A DNA stretch of 64,000 bases, taken from Colwellia sp. MB02u-6 (GTDB lineage Bacteria; Pseudomonadota; Gammaproteobacteria; Enterobacterales; Alteromonadaceae). This document shows, piece by piece, positions 1 to 9,848 of this stretch. The notes under the pieces are model-generated. The model did no database searches. It saw nothing but the letters and a program-made list of their open reading frames with translations, and was not told the origin of the DNA. Both the position numbers and the translations under genes were made by a program. Each line of letters starts with the position of its first letter. Position 1 is the first letter of the stretch. Location of the stretch: the NCBI RefSeq assembly GCF_014077095.1, contig NZ_JACGVG010000028.1, positions 124,001 to 188,000 of the forward strand. The letters are read 5' to 3'.

Positions 1-3000
1 TCAGAGTCAATACTGGTGCCGTACCCTACATTTAAACGCTCATTAATTTTCGCGGCAATATCAACACGGGTGCTATTACCGTTATTACCACTTTTACTGG
101 TAAAAGCCACACCTTTGAGGCCCAGTTGCTCACCAATTTTTTGCACTAATTTGTTGGCACTCTCTACCCCTAAACTGATGGCGGCACTGGTCAGTGCATT
201 GCCCTCTTGTTGTGATAAGGAATCTAATTTTCGGCCAGTGATCAGTAATGACAAGACATTTTCATCTGTCATTGTTGGCTCTGAGAATAACGTTAAACGA
301 GGGTTATGTATTGTGCCATCGGCAATAATTCCCACCTTGATATCATCAACTATACGAACCGCTCGAAACTGAATACTTGGATTTTCTGCCGTACCCAGAA
401 ACAATAATTGCCCCTGTTCAATGGTTAATGTTTGCTTATAGGCTGCAAATTTACCCTCTTTTAAATCTAAGCGACCATTAAGAGTTAAAGGTTGGCCGGT
501 AATAAGTGATGAAGATAAATTACCCTGTATTTCGCTTGATAAACCAAAACCACTGATTTTAACATTATCTCCTGCTGACAGCGTTAGCGATATATTATAG
601 TCAAATGCTGAGTCTTTTACGGCTAGGATTTTTTCGTCAACAATAACTTGGTCTTCTGAAACACTAATAGCAGGTTTTGGCAAAGATGCTATTTTGATAT
701 CCGCTTGGTCAACAATTAAGTTACCGTCGACAGTTAAGTGCTTCTCTTGATAATTTGCCTTTAACATGGGTGAAACAATTAATTTATTATCATTATTATT
801 GACCAAGGTAACTTGTTGTCCTTCAATCGTTAAATTTGCTTTTATCGGCATTGATAGTTTTGCTTGCCCTGCTATTGTTAATGCTCCCTGCGGGTTTTGT
901 AATTCACCTAATAATGTAATACGGTCTTGTTGACTACTTAATTTTACTTTGCTGTTACGAATATCTAAGCCATATTCATCAATAACTAAATGTTCAATGC
1001 CAAGCGAACCCTCGCCGGTAAATAGTGGCTCACGCCAAGTACCTGCTAAAGTAAAGTTTTGCACTAGACTACCTTCGATTTTATCAATACGTTTTTGCCA
1101 CTGCTTAAGCCATTCGAATTGCTGTAAATTAACTGATAAGTCACCAGAAAGGCGAGCTGAATCAACCAGCGGCCAGTCACTGTTAAACAGGGCCGTTATT
1201 TCATCTTCGCCAGATAACTGTATGTTCAAACCAGTAGATATTTTATCTTTTTGCCATTTACCCTGCAGCTTTACAAGCGCTACCGTTAATAAATGCTTTG
1301 ATAACTGTGTTTCAGCTGGGCTGCTTTCATCTGGAGTGCGCAAGGTAATATCAGTTTGTGCTAAGTCAAAATCGACGGTAAGGTCAGGCTTAATTAACAA
1401 CAAAATCTGACCTGTAGGTATCGAAATTTCAGCTGGCCACTCGGATAATTGTAATTGAGTGTTTATTGCCTGCCATTGCGTGGTGATTGCGATAGCATTT
1501 TGCTGCTGCTGGCTAAGTATCGTCAGTGCTTGTCCCTGTATTTGAACGTCAGATGACTGCCAGTTAAAGCTTGGTATCATTAAATTGGCCGAAACGCCTA
1601 CCAATTGCTGACCTTTACCTGATAACGCTAACTGACCTGTCACCCTACCTTGAACTTCCTGCGGATATTTTGATGACTGAGCGAGTAGCCTGGACTGCCA
1701 ATGTTTAACCTGTTGGAAAATCGGTGACATTGACCACTGTTCGAAAATTAAATTAGCTGACCACTGCTCTGCTTGCTTATCCGCATTGATACACAGTGTG
1801 CCGCTACCGCTAAGACATAGATTTTTTATTCGTTGATTTTCGGCACTTAATTGTAATTGCTCTGTGGTTAAAACCAGTGTTTGTTGTTGGTTTTCGGCCT
1901 TAAAATCAAGGTTACTGACTTGCCATATAGCCTTTGATAAATCACTATTGATGCTGAACGGTTTTGCCTGTTGTTGCAGTAATTGACCCTCAAAGCTTAA
2001 TTTGGCGCCTGTGTTTTGAGCTAATGTAGCGCTAAGTAGCATTTTATGATCCGCGGGTAAACCAGAAATTTTCAATGACGGTTGTTCAAGGGTAAACTCA
2101 TTAATATTAAGTGCGTCGGCCTTAACATCCCCCTGCCAGTCTTCGCTAAAATCTAACGCCCAATGAATATCTTTACCGTCAAAGTTTGCCAGCGCAAGTT
2201 TACCTATCTTACCTTGACTAGAGATAAGCCATTGAGACTGCTTTTGTTCTACCTGCCAACTTGCATTGACATCAGCCAACTCAAAGACATTATTTAAGGC
2301 TAACGAACTACCATTAAGCTGACCTTTTAGCGAAAAATTTTCAGTGGTCGGGTTATCAAGATTAAACTCGCCTTGTATTGCTGCCGTTAAATCACCCAAT
2401 GTTAACTTGTTACTTTTAACCGTAGCAACACCTTGTTTAATGGCCAAATCAAGGCTCGCTAGCACTGGCCATGATTGCTTTATCGCCGGGGTGCTTTGGT
2501 CAATCGCCTCGGGCAGTGCTTGGTGCAAGGTTGTGGCGATTTGCGCGGCATTAAGCTCATTTTTTAATAACAAAGAGACGGCTGAACTCGAACGCCAATC
2601 TACTACATTAGCTAGCTCGGTATTAATAGATAACTGTATGTCTTTAAACTCTTGCCATCTTGCCTGTGTTTGTAATTTAGCGCTCAGCTTTGGCCAGTTG
2701 AGCTCAAAGTTTGCTTTGGTTTGTTCAATAGCAATAGCTTGACTGGCCAACTCAACTTGTTGTTTATCCGCTATTAATATGCCACGCTTTAAAAATAAGC
2801 CTTGGTTATAAAACCAATCGCTAGTCACTAGCATTTGATTAGGTGATTGCAACTGTAAAGTTAATTGTGATGAGTCAGTGATATTGCCTTTAGATTTTAC
2901 ACTTCCCGAAAGTTTGGCCCCCAGCACCTCAACCACTAACTGATGCGGCCACTTTTTTCGCATGTCAAGATAACCAGATACCGCTATCTTGTGGTCGTCA

Positions 3001-3635
3001 AATGTTAGCTTTAACCCACCAACGCTTGCTTTGCTAAGCGCGAAGGCTAATTTTTTTAATACTAGGTCGCTAACATTGTACTCTGCATTAGCTGAAGGTG
3101 TATTAGCTGAAGCTGTGTTTGCTGAAAGTATGCTTGTTGCGGGACCACTGTTTTTGGCTGGCGTTATTTTAGCGGTCATTGCCTGATAGCTAATGCCAGC
3201 CATAGTCACTTGCTTTACCTTAAGCGCAATAGGTAATGTCACTGCAGCTAGCTTGGGTAAAGCCTCAGGTGAAGATACAGTTTGTTCATCGTTAACACTC
3301 GCTACCGTTAAGTTAGTTAGAGCAATGCTATCGCACGACAGCAAACGGTCAATCAAGTGCAGCCATTGACAGTCAACCACTAACCCGGTCACCTGTACTT
3401 TGGTCCCCTCTTGTTGCCAATCAAGCTCGGCTAGCTTTAGGCGAGTATTTAATGTGCCGCTGATTTTACCTAAACGTAGCTCCTGTGTTTGAAATTGGGC
3501 AATGCGTGCAGCTAACCACTGCAAACCTGATTCTGTCGTGTACAGCCATGAGAGCATTAACAGCGCGATAACCATTAAGCCAGTGGCCACTAGGCTAAAC
3601 CACTTTAATAGCGCTTTCTTTTTGAAATAACTCAT
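1..3635 (-). CDS. tamB: TamB, translocation and assembly module inner-membrane subunit (C-terminus cut by window edge)
   Basis: About 1,211 codons are open from an ATG at 3635 to the left edge without a stop. The N-terminus has one membrane anchor (residues ~12-31), followed by a very long beta-rich, Gln/Ser-rich periplasmic region, as expected for the TamB/DUF490 family, which spans the periplasm and works with TamA in outer-membrane protein or lipid delivery. Near the edge the protein reads KINERLNVGYGTSIDS, which resembles the conserved segment close to the end of TamB, so probably only a few dozen residues are missing. The start codon overlaps the tamA stop (ATGA), which implies translational coupling. 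Cys pairs occur near residues 88-101 and in a CLSGSGTLC segment. A 15-bp tandem repeat encodes SANTA/SANTP near residues 170-183. Family assignment is strong from length, architecture and the TamA partner. Confidence 0.9.
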   Translation of the reverse strand, partial: MSYFKKKALLKWFSLVATGLMVIALLMLSWLYTTESGLQWLAARIAQFQTQELRLGKISGTLNTRLKLAELDWQQEGTKVQVTGLVVDCQWLHLIDRLLSCDSIALTNLTVASVNDEQTVSSPEALPKLAAVTLPIALKVKQVTMAGISYQAMTAKITPAKNSGPATSILSANTASANTPSANAEYNVSDLVLKKLAFALSKASVGGLKLTFDDHKIAVSGYLDMRKKWPHQLVVEVLGAKLSGSVKSKGNITDSSQLTLQLQSPNQMLVTSDWFYNQGLFLKRGILIADKQQVELASQAIAIEQTKANFELNWPKLSAKLQTQARWQEFKDIQLSINTELANVVDWRSSSAVSLLLKNELNAAQIATTLHQALPEAIDQSTPAIKQSWPVLASLDLAIKQGVATVKSNKLTLGDLTAAIQGEFNLDNPTTENFSLKGQLNGSSLALNNVFELADVNASWQVEQKQSQWLISSQGKIGKLALANFDGKDIHWALDFSEDWQGDVKADALNINEFTLEQPSLKISGLPADHKMLLSATLAQNTGAKLSFEGQLLQQQAKPFSINSDLSKAIWQVSNLDFKAENQQQTLVLTTEQLQLSAENQRIKNLCLSGSGTLCINADKQAEQWSANLIFEQWSMSPIFQQVKHWQSRLLAQSSKYPQEVQGRVTGQLALSGKGQQLVGVSANLMIPSFNWQSSDVQIQGQALTILSQQQQNAIAITTQWQAINTQLQLSEWPAEISIPTGQILLLIKPDLTVDFDLAQTDITLRTPDESSPAETQLSKHLLTVALVKLQGKWQKDKISTGLNIQLSGEDEITALFNSDWPLVDSARLSGDLSVNLQQFEWLKQWQKRIDKIEGSLVQNFTLAGTWREPLFTGEGSLGIEHLVIDEYGLDIRNSKVKLSSQQDRITLLGELQNPQGALTIAGQAKLSMPIKANLTIEGQQVTLVNNNDNKLIVSPMLKANYQEKHLTVDGNLIVDQADIKIASLPKPAISVSEDQVIVDEKILAVKDSAFDYNISLTLSAGDNVKISGFGLSSEIQGNLSSSLITGQPLTLNGRLDLKEGKFAAYKQTLTIEQGQLLFLGTAENPSIQFRAVRIVDDIKVGIIADGTIHNPRLTLFSEPTMTDENVLSLLITGRKLDSLSQQEGNALTSAAISLGVESANKLVQKIGEQLGLKGVAFTSKSGNNGNSTRVDIAAKINERLNVGYGTSIDS
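3085..3129. repeat. Three 15-bp tandem units inside tamB
   Basis: Three successive imperfect 15-bp units (3085-3099, 3100-3114, 3115-3129, plus strand) share the core gctgaa. On the coding strand they give repeated SANTP/SANTA-type pentapeptides in the periplasmic part of TamB, just after the N-terminal region. This is a likely slippage-generated low-complexity linker. Confidence 0.7.
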
Positions 3636-5410
3636 AAGTCTGGCCCTATGGTGATATGAAAACGCCAGCCTTTTTTACCATCAAGTGCTTTCGCAATATC
3701 GAGTCGAATAGCGCCAATCGGTGTTACCCACCTTAGCCCAGTGCCGATTGATTTATATATTTTCCAATCCCGCCAATCATTAAAGGCATTACCTTGATCG
3801 GTAAATACCGCCCAACGAAAGTCGTCATTAAATAAGTAATCAACCTCAAGGCTTGACGATACAACATGCTTACCGCCTAGTGAGACGTTATTCTCCACAG
3901 GCGACAAACTTTGATGTTTATAACCTCTGACTGAAATATCGCCACCGGCAAAAAATCGATAGTTTGACGGCATAGAGCGATTAAAATCATCGGTATCCAT
4001 CCACGTAGTGCCCAAACGTGCACGTAACAATAATCGCCAGTTATTATTGAGTGACCAAATACGTTTTATTTTTTGGTCGGTTTGTAAAAACTTTATATCG
4101 GGATCGCTAAGTTGCTCACCACTAAAACGAAATATACTTTGCCAACGCCAGCCTGCTATAGCGGAGAAGGGATCGGTAACACTGTAATAATTGAGTTGCC
4201 ATGAAGGTACAATATATTGCAAACTACGATTCACGTTGGCATTTGATTCTAACAGCTCTTGTGCCATAGCAATTGACCATTGACTAGACCAATTTGCACT
4301 GATTTTATTGGCCAGCACAGACTCTAAGGTGAAAATTTTACTACGACCTATTTCCTCATTTTTAATCTGATAAATGACTAGGTTTATCCATTGACTGTTG
4401 GCTTTATCTAACGGTATTTGATATTGAAACGTTGCGTGTATATCCGCAATATCGAGCTTTACTTTATTAAAATCTATGGCGGCAATATATTGATGAGCGC
4501 TACTGTTTACTCGTCGATTTCTCCAGCTTACCCCTAATTTCCCGCCACTGTCAGTACCATAGCCTAACAACGTTTTCAGTTCATATTTGTCAGTATCCAA
4601 TATTGAAAGGCTAACATCGACCGTTTTTGTCAGATGGTCAACTGACTGTTCAACCAGCACTGATTTAAAAAAACCAGAGCGATTTAAGGCCTGCTGACTG
4701 GCAATAATGTCAAGTTGACTATAAGTGTCACCAGAGCGAATGGTTGAATAACGATTAATTAAATCATGGGATAAAACTGTGCCCTCAATCGTCACCTTGT
4801 TAATGCTATAGCGAGCGCCACAGTTGAACACCCAATGCACATCGGCTTGAAAATGAGCCACATCAACATTTAACACGCTAGATGAAAAACTGGCGTTTAA
4901 TAAACCTAACTCTTGTGCTTCGCGTTGCAACGAGGCTTTAAACTGGCTGTAATCACCATGGTTAATAATTTTGCCTTGGGTAAATGGATGTTTAGCAATA
5001 AGTTGAGAAATTTCCTTAATTTCATTCTCACAATTGAGCACAATATTGGTGTTGTGCCACCGCACAGGGTTCTGTAAATCAATGGTAAGTATTTTGCCTT
5101 GTTTATCGTTAGCCAAGTTTAAAACCGGTTGGTAATATCCCAATGCCTGCAAGGCACTGCGGGCTTTAGTCAAAATATAATTGTTTGATTGCGGAAAACC
5201 CAGCAGTGACAATGGAATGGTATTTTCGTTACTACTCAAATTACGTAAGATATTGGTTTTTAATGTGCTTTCAACACCCATAATATTAAGATGGGTACCG
5301 ACATGAGCATCCGGCTCTGCTGATTGCACTGTAAAGGCATTTGCCAACATTAAAACAGCCATTAATGTATAGAGTGGTCGATGGCGATAAGGGGCATTCA
5401 CTTGTTTCAA
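3632..5410 (-). CDS. tamA: TamA, Omp85-family outer-membrane barrel of the TAM complex
   Basis: The 592-residue protein has a signal peptide (ending near residue 30, VQSAEP), POTRA-like domains to about residue 260, and a C-terminal 16-strand barrel typical of the BamA/TamA family. E. coli TamA is 577 residues. The barrel carries the loop-6 type motif FFAGGDISVRGY (near residues 486-497), the VRGY/F hallmark of Omp85 proteins, and ends in an aromatic-rich strand with GPDL. It forms an outer-membrane complex with TamB for insertion of some autotransporters and other envelope cargo. Its stop overlaps the tamB start by 4 nt, so the two are co-translated. The promoter should lie in the 820-bp space upstream. 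Confidence 0.93.
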   Translation of the reverse strand: MKQVNAPYRHRPLYTLMAVLMLANAFTVQSAEPDAHVGTHLNIMGVESTLKTNILRNLSSNENTIPLSLLGFPQSNNYILTKARSALQALGYYQPVLNLANDKQGKILTIDLQNPVRWHNTNIVLNCENEIKEISQLIAKHPFTQGKIINHGDYSQFKASLQREAQELGLLNASFSSSVLNVDVAHFQADVHWVFNCGARYSINKVTIEGTVLSHDLINRYSTIRSGDTYSQLDIIASQQALNRSGFFKSVLVEQSVDHLTKTVDVSLSILDTDKYELKTLLGYGTDSGGKLGVSWRNRRVNSSAHQYIAAIDFNKVKLDIADIHATFQYQIPLDKANSQWINLVIYQIKNEEIGRSKIFTLESVLANKISANWSSQWSIAMAQELLESNANVNRSLQYIVPSWQLNYYSVTDPFSAIAGWRWQSIFRFSGEQLSDPDIKFLQTDQKIKRIWSLNNNWRLLLRARLGTTWMDTDDFNRSMPSNYRFFAGGDISVRGYKHQSLSPVENNVSLGGKHVVSSSLEVDYLFNDDFRWAVFTDQGNAFNDWRDWKIYKSIGTGLRWVTPIGAIRLDIAKALDGKKGWRFHITIGPDL

Positions 5411-6233
5411 TATTCGTCCATGGTTGATTGACTGATAAAATCAAACATCAGCTTAATAATTATGACGACTTTGTTGCAGGAGATCATTAAATAAATATTA
5501 TTTACAATTAATTATCTGAATACATCGTAGTGATAAATGAATTGAGTTTAAAACTAATGCTTTAATTGAGACTTCAACTAAAGCTAAAATTAAGGGGTAA
5601 ACCAAGACATTAACGTAAACTTAATTGACTGGATTTTTAACCTTATTTTAACCATGCTTTATGCAATATTTATAACGAGCAGCTTTAATTGCAAGCTTAT
5701 TCATTTACCATAAACCCGATGATTGAAAAGGATAGTAGCGCTCATCAAGCTTATTTTTCAAATATTTCACCTCAAGGTTTATTCATTATTTACTGTGCTT
5801 CGTGTAATACTAATTTCATTAAGTTATTGCTCACTTGTACCAATCAAAATACACCACAGCTTCGGTGTTTTCTATCACGCACACCAGCTGTTGTTTGCCA
5901 ATAAGCTCCTGCATTGTTCTACTAATTTTCATTGAAGTGCAAGGATTTAGCCATGCCGTACGATAGCTAGTAAACGTCGCATAAACATCAATCAAGTATC
6001 TTTCGACATAGATTTTGAAAGTGAGGTTGAGTTTGGCACAATAAATATGTGACCTAATTAATTTTCTGCACGCTCAACAAGATCGCAAACTTAATCAAAC
6101 GGGTCACATTTACCGACTACGAATCTATCTTTAATTTCTGTTGGATAAATCCTTGGCAAAAATCAAGTTATAGCTTTATTATGCAATGAGGTTAGCTCTT
6201 GGGATATTAAATCATGGTTTGTTAACAGCATAG
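5411..6233. other. 820-bp intergenic region with one unexplained open frame
   Basis: This space lies between the end of cheB and the start of tamA, both on the minus strand. I see no convincing gene, tRNA or terminator. One minus-strand frame is open without a stop from 6073 to a TGA at 5831-5833 (80 codons). It has no good start near its upstream end; the first ATG is at 5932 and gives only 33 residues. It may be a decayed gene or chance. The tamA promoter presumably lies near 5411-5550, which is very AT-rich. Confidence 0.4.
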
Positions 6234-7310
6234 TTAATTGAAAGTATTGATTATTTTTGAAATTTCTTTAAGCGAGCTTATTTGCTTAACCCCTCCACGT
6301 TCAATGGCAACCGCAGGCATACCGAAAACAACACAACTTTCTTCATCCTGTGCTAATGTAAAAGCACCAACATCAAACATTTCTTTCATGCCATTAGCAC
6401 CATCATCACCCATACCCGTCATGATAATACCCAAGGTTTCTTTTGCAGCTGACTGCGCTACTGAGCGAAACAACACATCTACCGAAGGCCTATGTCGGTT
6501 CACTAGAGGGCCACCTTTTATTGAAACATACAATTTTCCTGATCGATTCTCTACAATCATATGTTTGTCACCTGGCGCTATTAGCACTTTACCTGCTTCA
6601 ATCATATCGCCATTTTCAGCTTCTTTGACGTAAGCTTCTGAAACAGAGTTTAATCGTGCTGAAAAAGCCGCAGTAAAAGCTTTAGGCATGTGCTGCACAA
6701 TAACTATGCCAGGTGTATCTTTTTTTAGTGCAGAAATAACAAACTCAAGCGCTTGAGTGCCACCAGTAGAGGCACCTATAGCGATCAACTTGTTCGATGG
6801 TGTTGACTGCACTGGTGCAAACTTTGGTAGGATGACATCTGCTGTCTCCTTTTTTTGAACATTTATTATTGTTGGGGGCGTTTTAGGCGATATGCTTAGA
6901 TTACTGATTTTAGCTTTAGCAGCTGCTCTTATCGCATCTGTAATCAACTTTTTTTGAGCACCTAGTTCCTGTTTCAGGTTTGAGGTGGGCTTGCCAACAA
7001 TTTCGACCGCACCAAGACTAAGTGCTTTAATGCTAGTTTCAGAGAACTTTTGAGTCAATGTATAGCACATAACAACAGGGAAAGGATTTTCCTTCATGAG
7101 TTTTTTCAAAAATGTCAGGCCATCCATTCTAGGCATTTCAACATCGAGTATAATCACGTCAGGCCTGATATTTTCCAACTTTTTAAGGGCAAAGATTGGA
7201 TCTGAAGCTGTGTCGATAACTTCCATACCTGATGTTTTATTGATAATGGTACTTAATACTTGTCGAACAATAGCTGAGTCATCGATAACAAGTACTTTAA
7301 TTTTACTCAT
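6234..7310 (-). CDS. cheB: CheB, receiver-domain protein-glutamate methylesterase/deamidase
   Basis: This 358-residue protein removes methyl groups from chemoreceptor glutamates, and is activated by phosphorylation from CheA. The receiver domain occupies residues 1-~120, with acidic pocket D10/D11 and phospho-acceptor D56 (LDVEMP). After a linker comes the esterase domain (residues ~170-355), with the serine in GASTGG (S181), histidine in VQHMP (H207) and aspartate in GMGDDG (D303). Length and layout are standard. The receiver has an unusual VVMCYTLT where many CheBs have a VVM-S-SLT sequence. It is the last gene of the chemotaxis cluster, 12 nt after cheD. Confidence 0.96.
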   Translation of the reverse strand: MSKIKVLVIDDSAIVRQVLSTIINKTSGMEVIDTASDPIFALKKLENIRPDVIILDVEMPRMDGLTFLKKLMKENPFPVVMCYTLTQKFSETSIKALSLGAVEIVGKPTSNLKQELGAQKKLITDAIRAAAKAKISNLSISPKTPPTIINVQKKETADVILPKFAPVQSTPSNKLIAIGASTGGTQALEFVISALKKDTPGIVIVQHMPKAFTAAFSARLNSVSEAYVKEAENGDMIEAGKVLIAPGDKHMIVENRSGKLYVSIKGGPLVNRHRPSVDVLFRSVAQSAAKETLGIIMTGMGDDGANGMKEMFDVGAFTLAQDEESCVVFGMPAVAIERGGVKQISSLKEISKIINTFN

Positions 7311-7322
7311 GTGGTGTAATTC

Positions 7323-7847
7323 CTAATTAATTCCGCTTTGTGATCTCATCGATTTTTTATGGACGTCTTCAGATTTATATTTAACCCAAACATCGCCTGT
7401 ACTAACATCCATAACAATTCGTCTATGTCCTTGTTCACCCACATGTACCACCTGGATCTCGACTTCTCTCTTCATTAATAATTGCATTGCCTTTGCCGCA
7501 TTTTTTTCGCCAATGAGGCCCTCACTTAAATTCAATTTTTTAGCAAACATGTTAGCACCACCAAATATTTTCGCCTGATAATGCCTATAGTCTGTTTGAT
7601 GTAATTTAATCGCCATATCAAACATTTCCATCGCCTCTTCGCCGTACCTGCCATCGAGCTCCGCAGACTTCACTTCGTTTTTTGGTCTGCATGGCAATAC
7701 AAAATGGCACATGCCACCAATATGTAAAACTGGATGCCAAAGACAGATAGCGATACATGACCCCAACACAGTGTGCACATGTGTACCCGGCTCAGCGAAA
7801 ACAAAACCACCCGGATGAAGAAAAACTTGTCGAATACCCTGTTTCAT
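7323..7847 (-). CDS. cheD: CheD, chemoreceptor glutamine deamidase
   Basis: CheD deamidates receptor glutamines to create methylation sites and in some bacteria interacts with CheC or CheY. The 174-residue protein shows the family core: HTVLGSCIAICLWHP with the catalytic Cys in GSC, then GGMCHFVLP with the catalytic His, and KIFGGANMF. It sits between cheR and cheB with short gaps of 41 and 12 nt, consistent with one transcript. No cheC is present in the window, so a CheC partner is not supported. Confidence 0.95.
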   Translation of the reverse strand: MKQGIRQVFLHPGGFVFAEPGTHVHTVLGSCIAICLWHPVLHIGGMCHFVLPCRPKNEVKSAELDGRYGEEAMEMFDMAIKLHQTDYRHYQAKIFGGANMFAKKLNLSEGLIGEKNAAKAMQLLMKREVEIQVVHVGEQGHRRIVMDVSTGDVWVKYKSEDVHKKSMRSQSGIN

Positions 7848-7888
7848 TTTTGACCACCCTAATTTGGCATATATATAATCATAGCTAT

Positions 7889-8719
7889 TTATTTCTTCTG
7901 GTAGACAGTTGGTGCAATGAGTTTGATAGGTAGGTCCATATATTTGAGCGACTCCGAATGACCAATGAACAACAAACCTTTAGAGCGTAACTTTGATATT
8001 AGACTTCGAATAATATTTTTTTTGGTTTGACTGTCAAAGTAAATTAAGATGTTACGTAGAAATATAACATCAAACTCACCAACTTCAGGCAAGAGTTTAG
8101 TTAAATTAATTTCTGCAAACTGGGTTTTTTCCCGTAATTTGTTATCTATCAATAAATAACCGTCATACTCACCCGTTCCCTTCAGACAATACTTTCGAAG
8201 AAAATCTTTTGGAATCGCATCAATTCGATGACACTGATATAGTCCACTCTTTGCCTTTTTGATCATACGGCTACTTATATCTGAGCCAAAAATTTCCCAT
8301 TGCCCCCTAGGCCCAAAAAAATCATCCAACACCATAGCAATACTATAGGCCTCTTGACCACTTGAGCTAGCAGCACTCCATAATCGAAAATTTCGATTAA
8401 TCGGATGGTGTTTTAGTACCAAACTTTTCAAAAGATTCAAGTGGTTAGCTTCTCGAAAAAAATAAGTTTCGTTGGTTGTTAGTAAATCAATAGCCATCTG
8501 ATATTCTATGCTATTTTTATTTAATAACAGCTCAGCATACTGATCAAAGCTATCTAGCTGATGATGTCGCAAGCGTTTATTCAAACGAGAGCTAACTAAC
8601 GTCTGCTTGTTAGACCCTAAATCTATACCCGCCTCATTGTAAATAAACTCTCTGATCGTTTGATAGGCATCAGCAGATACGTCTGGTTGCTTAAATCTTG
8701 GTCTAGTAAATTTATTCAA
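7889..8719 (-). CDS. cheR: CheR, chemotaxis protein methyltransferase
   Basis: The 276-residue SAM-dependent enzyme methylates receptor glutamates. The N-terminal all-alpha CheR_N domain is followed by the catalytic domain, with LLTTNETYFFRE (residues ~79-90), a SAM-binding segment FRLWSAASSSGQEAYSIAM, and FDVIFLRNILIYF. The start codon is TTG at 8719, preceded by GGGAAATAACG, which supplies a modest Shine-Dalgarno match; no in-frame ATG precedes the conserved region. Nearly 600 nt separates it from cheW upstream, so cheRDB may have its own promoter. Confidence 0.95.
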   Translation of the reverse strand: MNKFTRPRFKQPDVSADAYQTIREFIYNEAGIDLGSNKQTLVSSRLNKRLRHHQLDSFDQYAELLLNKNSIEYQMAIDLLTTNETYFFREANHLNLLKSLVLKHHPINRNFRLWSAASSSGQEAYSIAMVLDDFFGPRGQWEIFGSDISSRMIKKAKSGLYQCHRIDAIPKDFLRKYCLKGTGEYDGYLLIDNKLREKTQFAEINLTKLLPEVGEFDVIFLRNILIYFDSQTKKNIIRSLISKLRSKGLLFIGHSESLKYMDLPIKLIAPTVYQKK

Positions 8720-9301
8720 CGTTATTTCCCAACATTTTTATATCAAGTCCAATCCGCAATACTATTTATTAGTGGCATTATACTTTATCAACTCGAGATC
8801 ATTACCTGTTTTTTAAAATTACACAGCAAGATCCATACTTTAAAATAACATCAACTATCGAGCTAGCTCTTCCTTGCGGTCAAGTTAGACTAACTGGTTA
8901 TAAACATACTTACTTATTTTTTGGTCACTTACATTTCCGATAATTTCAACAAAAAAAATTGTCATCAAAAATTTACCTACCAAAAATACATTTTTTGGTA
9001 TTGGGGGAAAGTCTAGAACTCTCTTACTGAAATGCTTTTTATTATTTGGCGACAAATGAGGTAAGTTATTAACAACTATACGAACATTATCTTCCAGTAT
9101 TTGTAGGTCTATAATATCAAGTCTGTATTCCTAGCTAACTTGCAAATGAGCCTTTTCCACTTTACGTTAAGGCGCTAAAAATACTTGCTGACTATACTTT
9201 GTCGTACAAAAAAATAAACATCAAATTAAGATGTGATGTCTATTTTTCTGAACAACTATAAACTTTGCGCTATACGCTTAAATAAAGTTCATTTTACTGT
9301 T
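8720..9301. other. 580-bp intergenic region inside the chemotaxis cluster
   Basis: Non-coding AT-rich DNA between cheW and cheR. I found no supported gene. It contains a perfect 9-bp inverted repeat at 8978-9000 and A/T runs. The size suggests a separate promoter for cheR-cheD-cheB, but I could not assign a -10/-35 pair with confidence. Confidence 0.5.
8978..9000. repeat. Inverted repeat between cheW and cheR
   Basis: TACCAAAAA and TTTTTGGTA form a perfect 9-bp stem around a 5-nt loop. It is not followed by a clean T-run in the direction of the operon, so it may be an operator or weak attenuator rather than a terminator. Confidence 0.45.
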
Positions 9302-9838
9302 TTAAAGTATATCGCTCTCAGATGGTATCGTCAGTTCATCGGCTATATTGGTGACGGCAGATAACTCGTTGATCGAGAGCACATGATTAACATCGAGTAA
9401 TATCATTAATTTATCATCTATTTTACCCATGCCCTGAATAAAATCAGCACGTATTTTGGCACCGAACATGGGTGCTGCAGCTATATCCGAATCTGCCAGT
9501 TCGATGACTTCATTGACAATATCAACAACCATACCGACCTCGACACTCTCACCGTCTCGGTCCTTAATATCAATGATGATGATACTGGTGCGTTTACCAA
9601 CCTCTTTGGCTTGATGTTCAAAACGCCGAGCAAGATTGATCACTGGCACGACGTTGCCGCGCAGATTAATCACGCCTGATATAAAATCTGGCATTAGTGG
9701 CACTACGGTTAAATTGGCATATTCAATAATTTCTCGAATATGCAAAATACCAACGCCATATGTTTCATCGTTGAGCACAAAAGTCAGGAATTGCTGAACA
9801 TTTCCCGAACTAATACTCTCATTCGTTGACTTTGACAT
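9302..9838 (-). CDS. cheW: CheW, receptor-kinase coupling protein
   Basis: CheW links chemoreceptors to CheA at the membrane array. The protein (178 residues from this start) has the SH3-like CheW fold: QFLTFVLNDETYGVGILHIREII, then GVINLRGNVVPVINL and GMVVDIVNEV. I chose the ATG at 9838 because AAGGA lies 7 nt upstream; the longer in-frame ATG at 9877 would overlap the upstream receptor gene and lacks such a site. It lies 10 nt after the MCP gene and is probably translated from the same mRNA. Confidence 0.94.
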   Translation of the reverse strand: MSKSTNESISSGNVQQFLTFVLNDETYGVGILHIREIIEYANLTVVPLMPDFISGVINLRGNVVPVINLARRFEHQAKEVGKRTSIIIIDIKDRDGESVEVGMVVDIVNEVIELADSDIAAAPMFGAKIRADFIQGMGKIDDKLMILLDVNHVLSINELSAVTNIADELTIPSESDIL

Positions 9839-9848
9839 ATCACTTTCC

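Noticed and set aside
5689-5935. Two overlapping plus-strand ORFs of ~70 residues
   Set aside because: They lack ribosome sites and recognisable protein features, and overlap each other in different frames.
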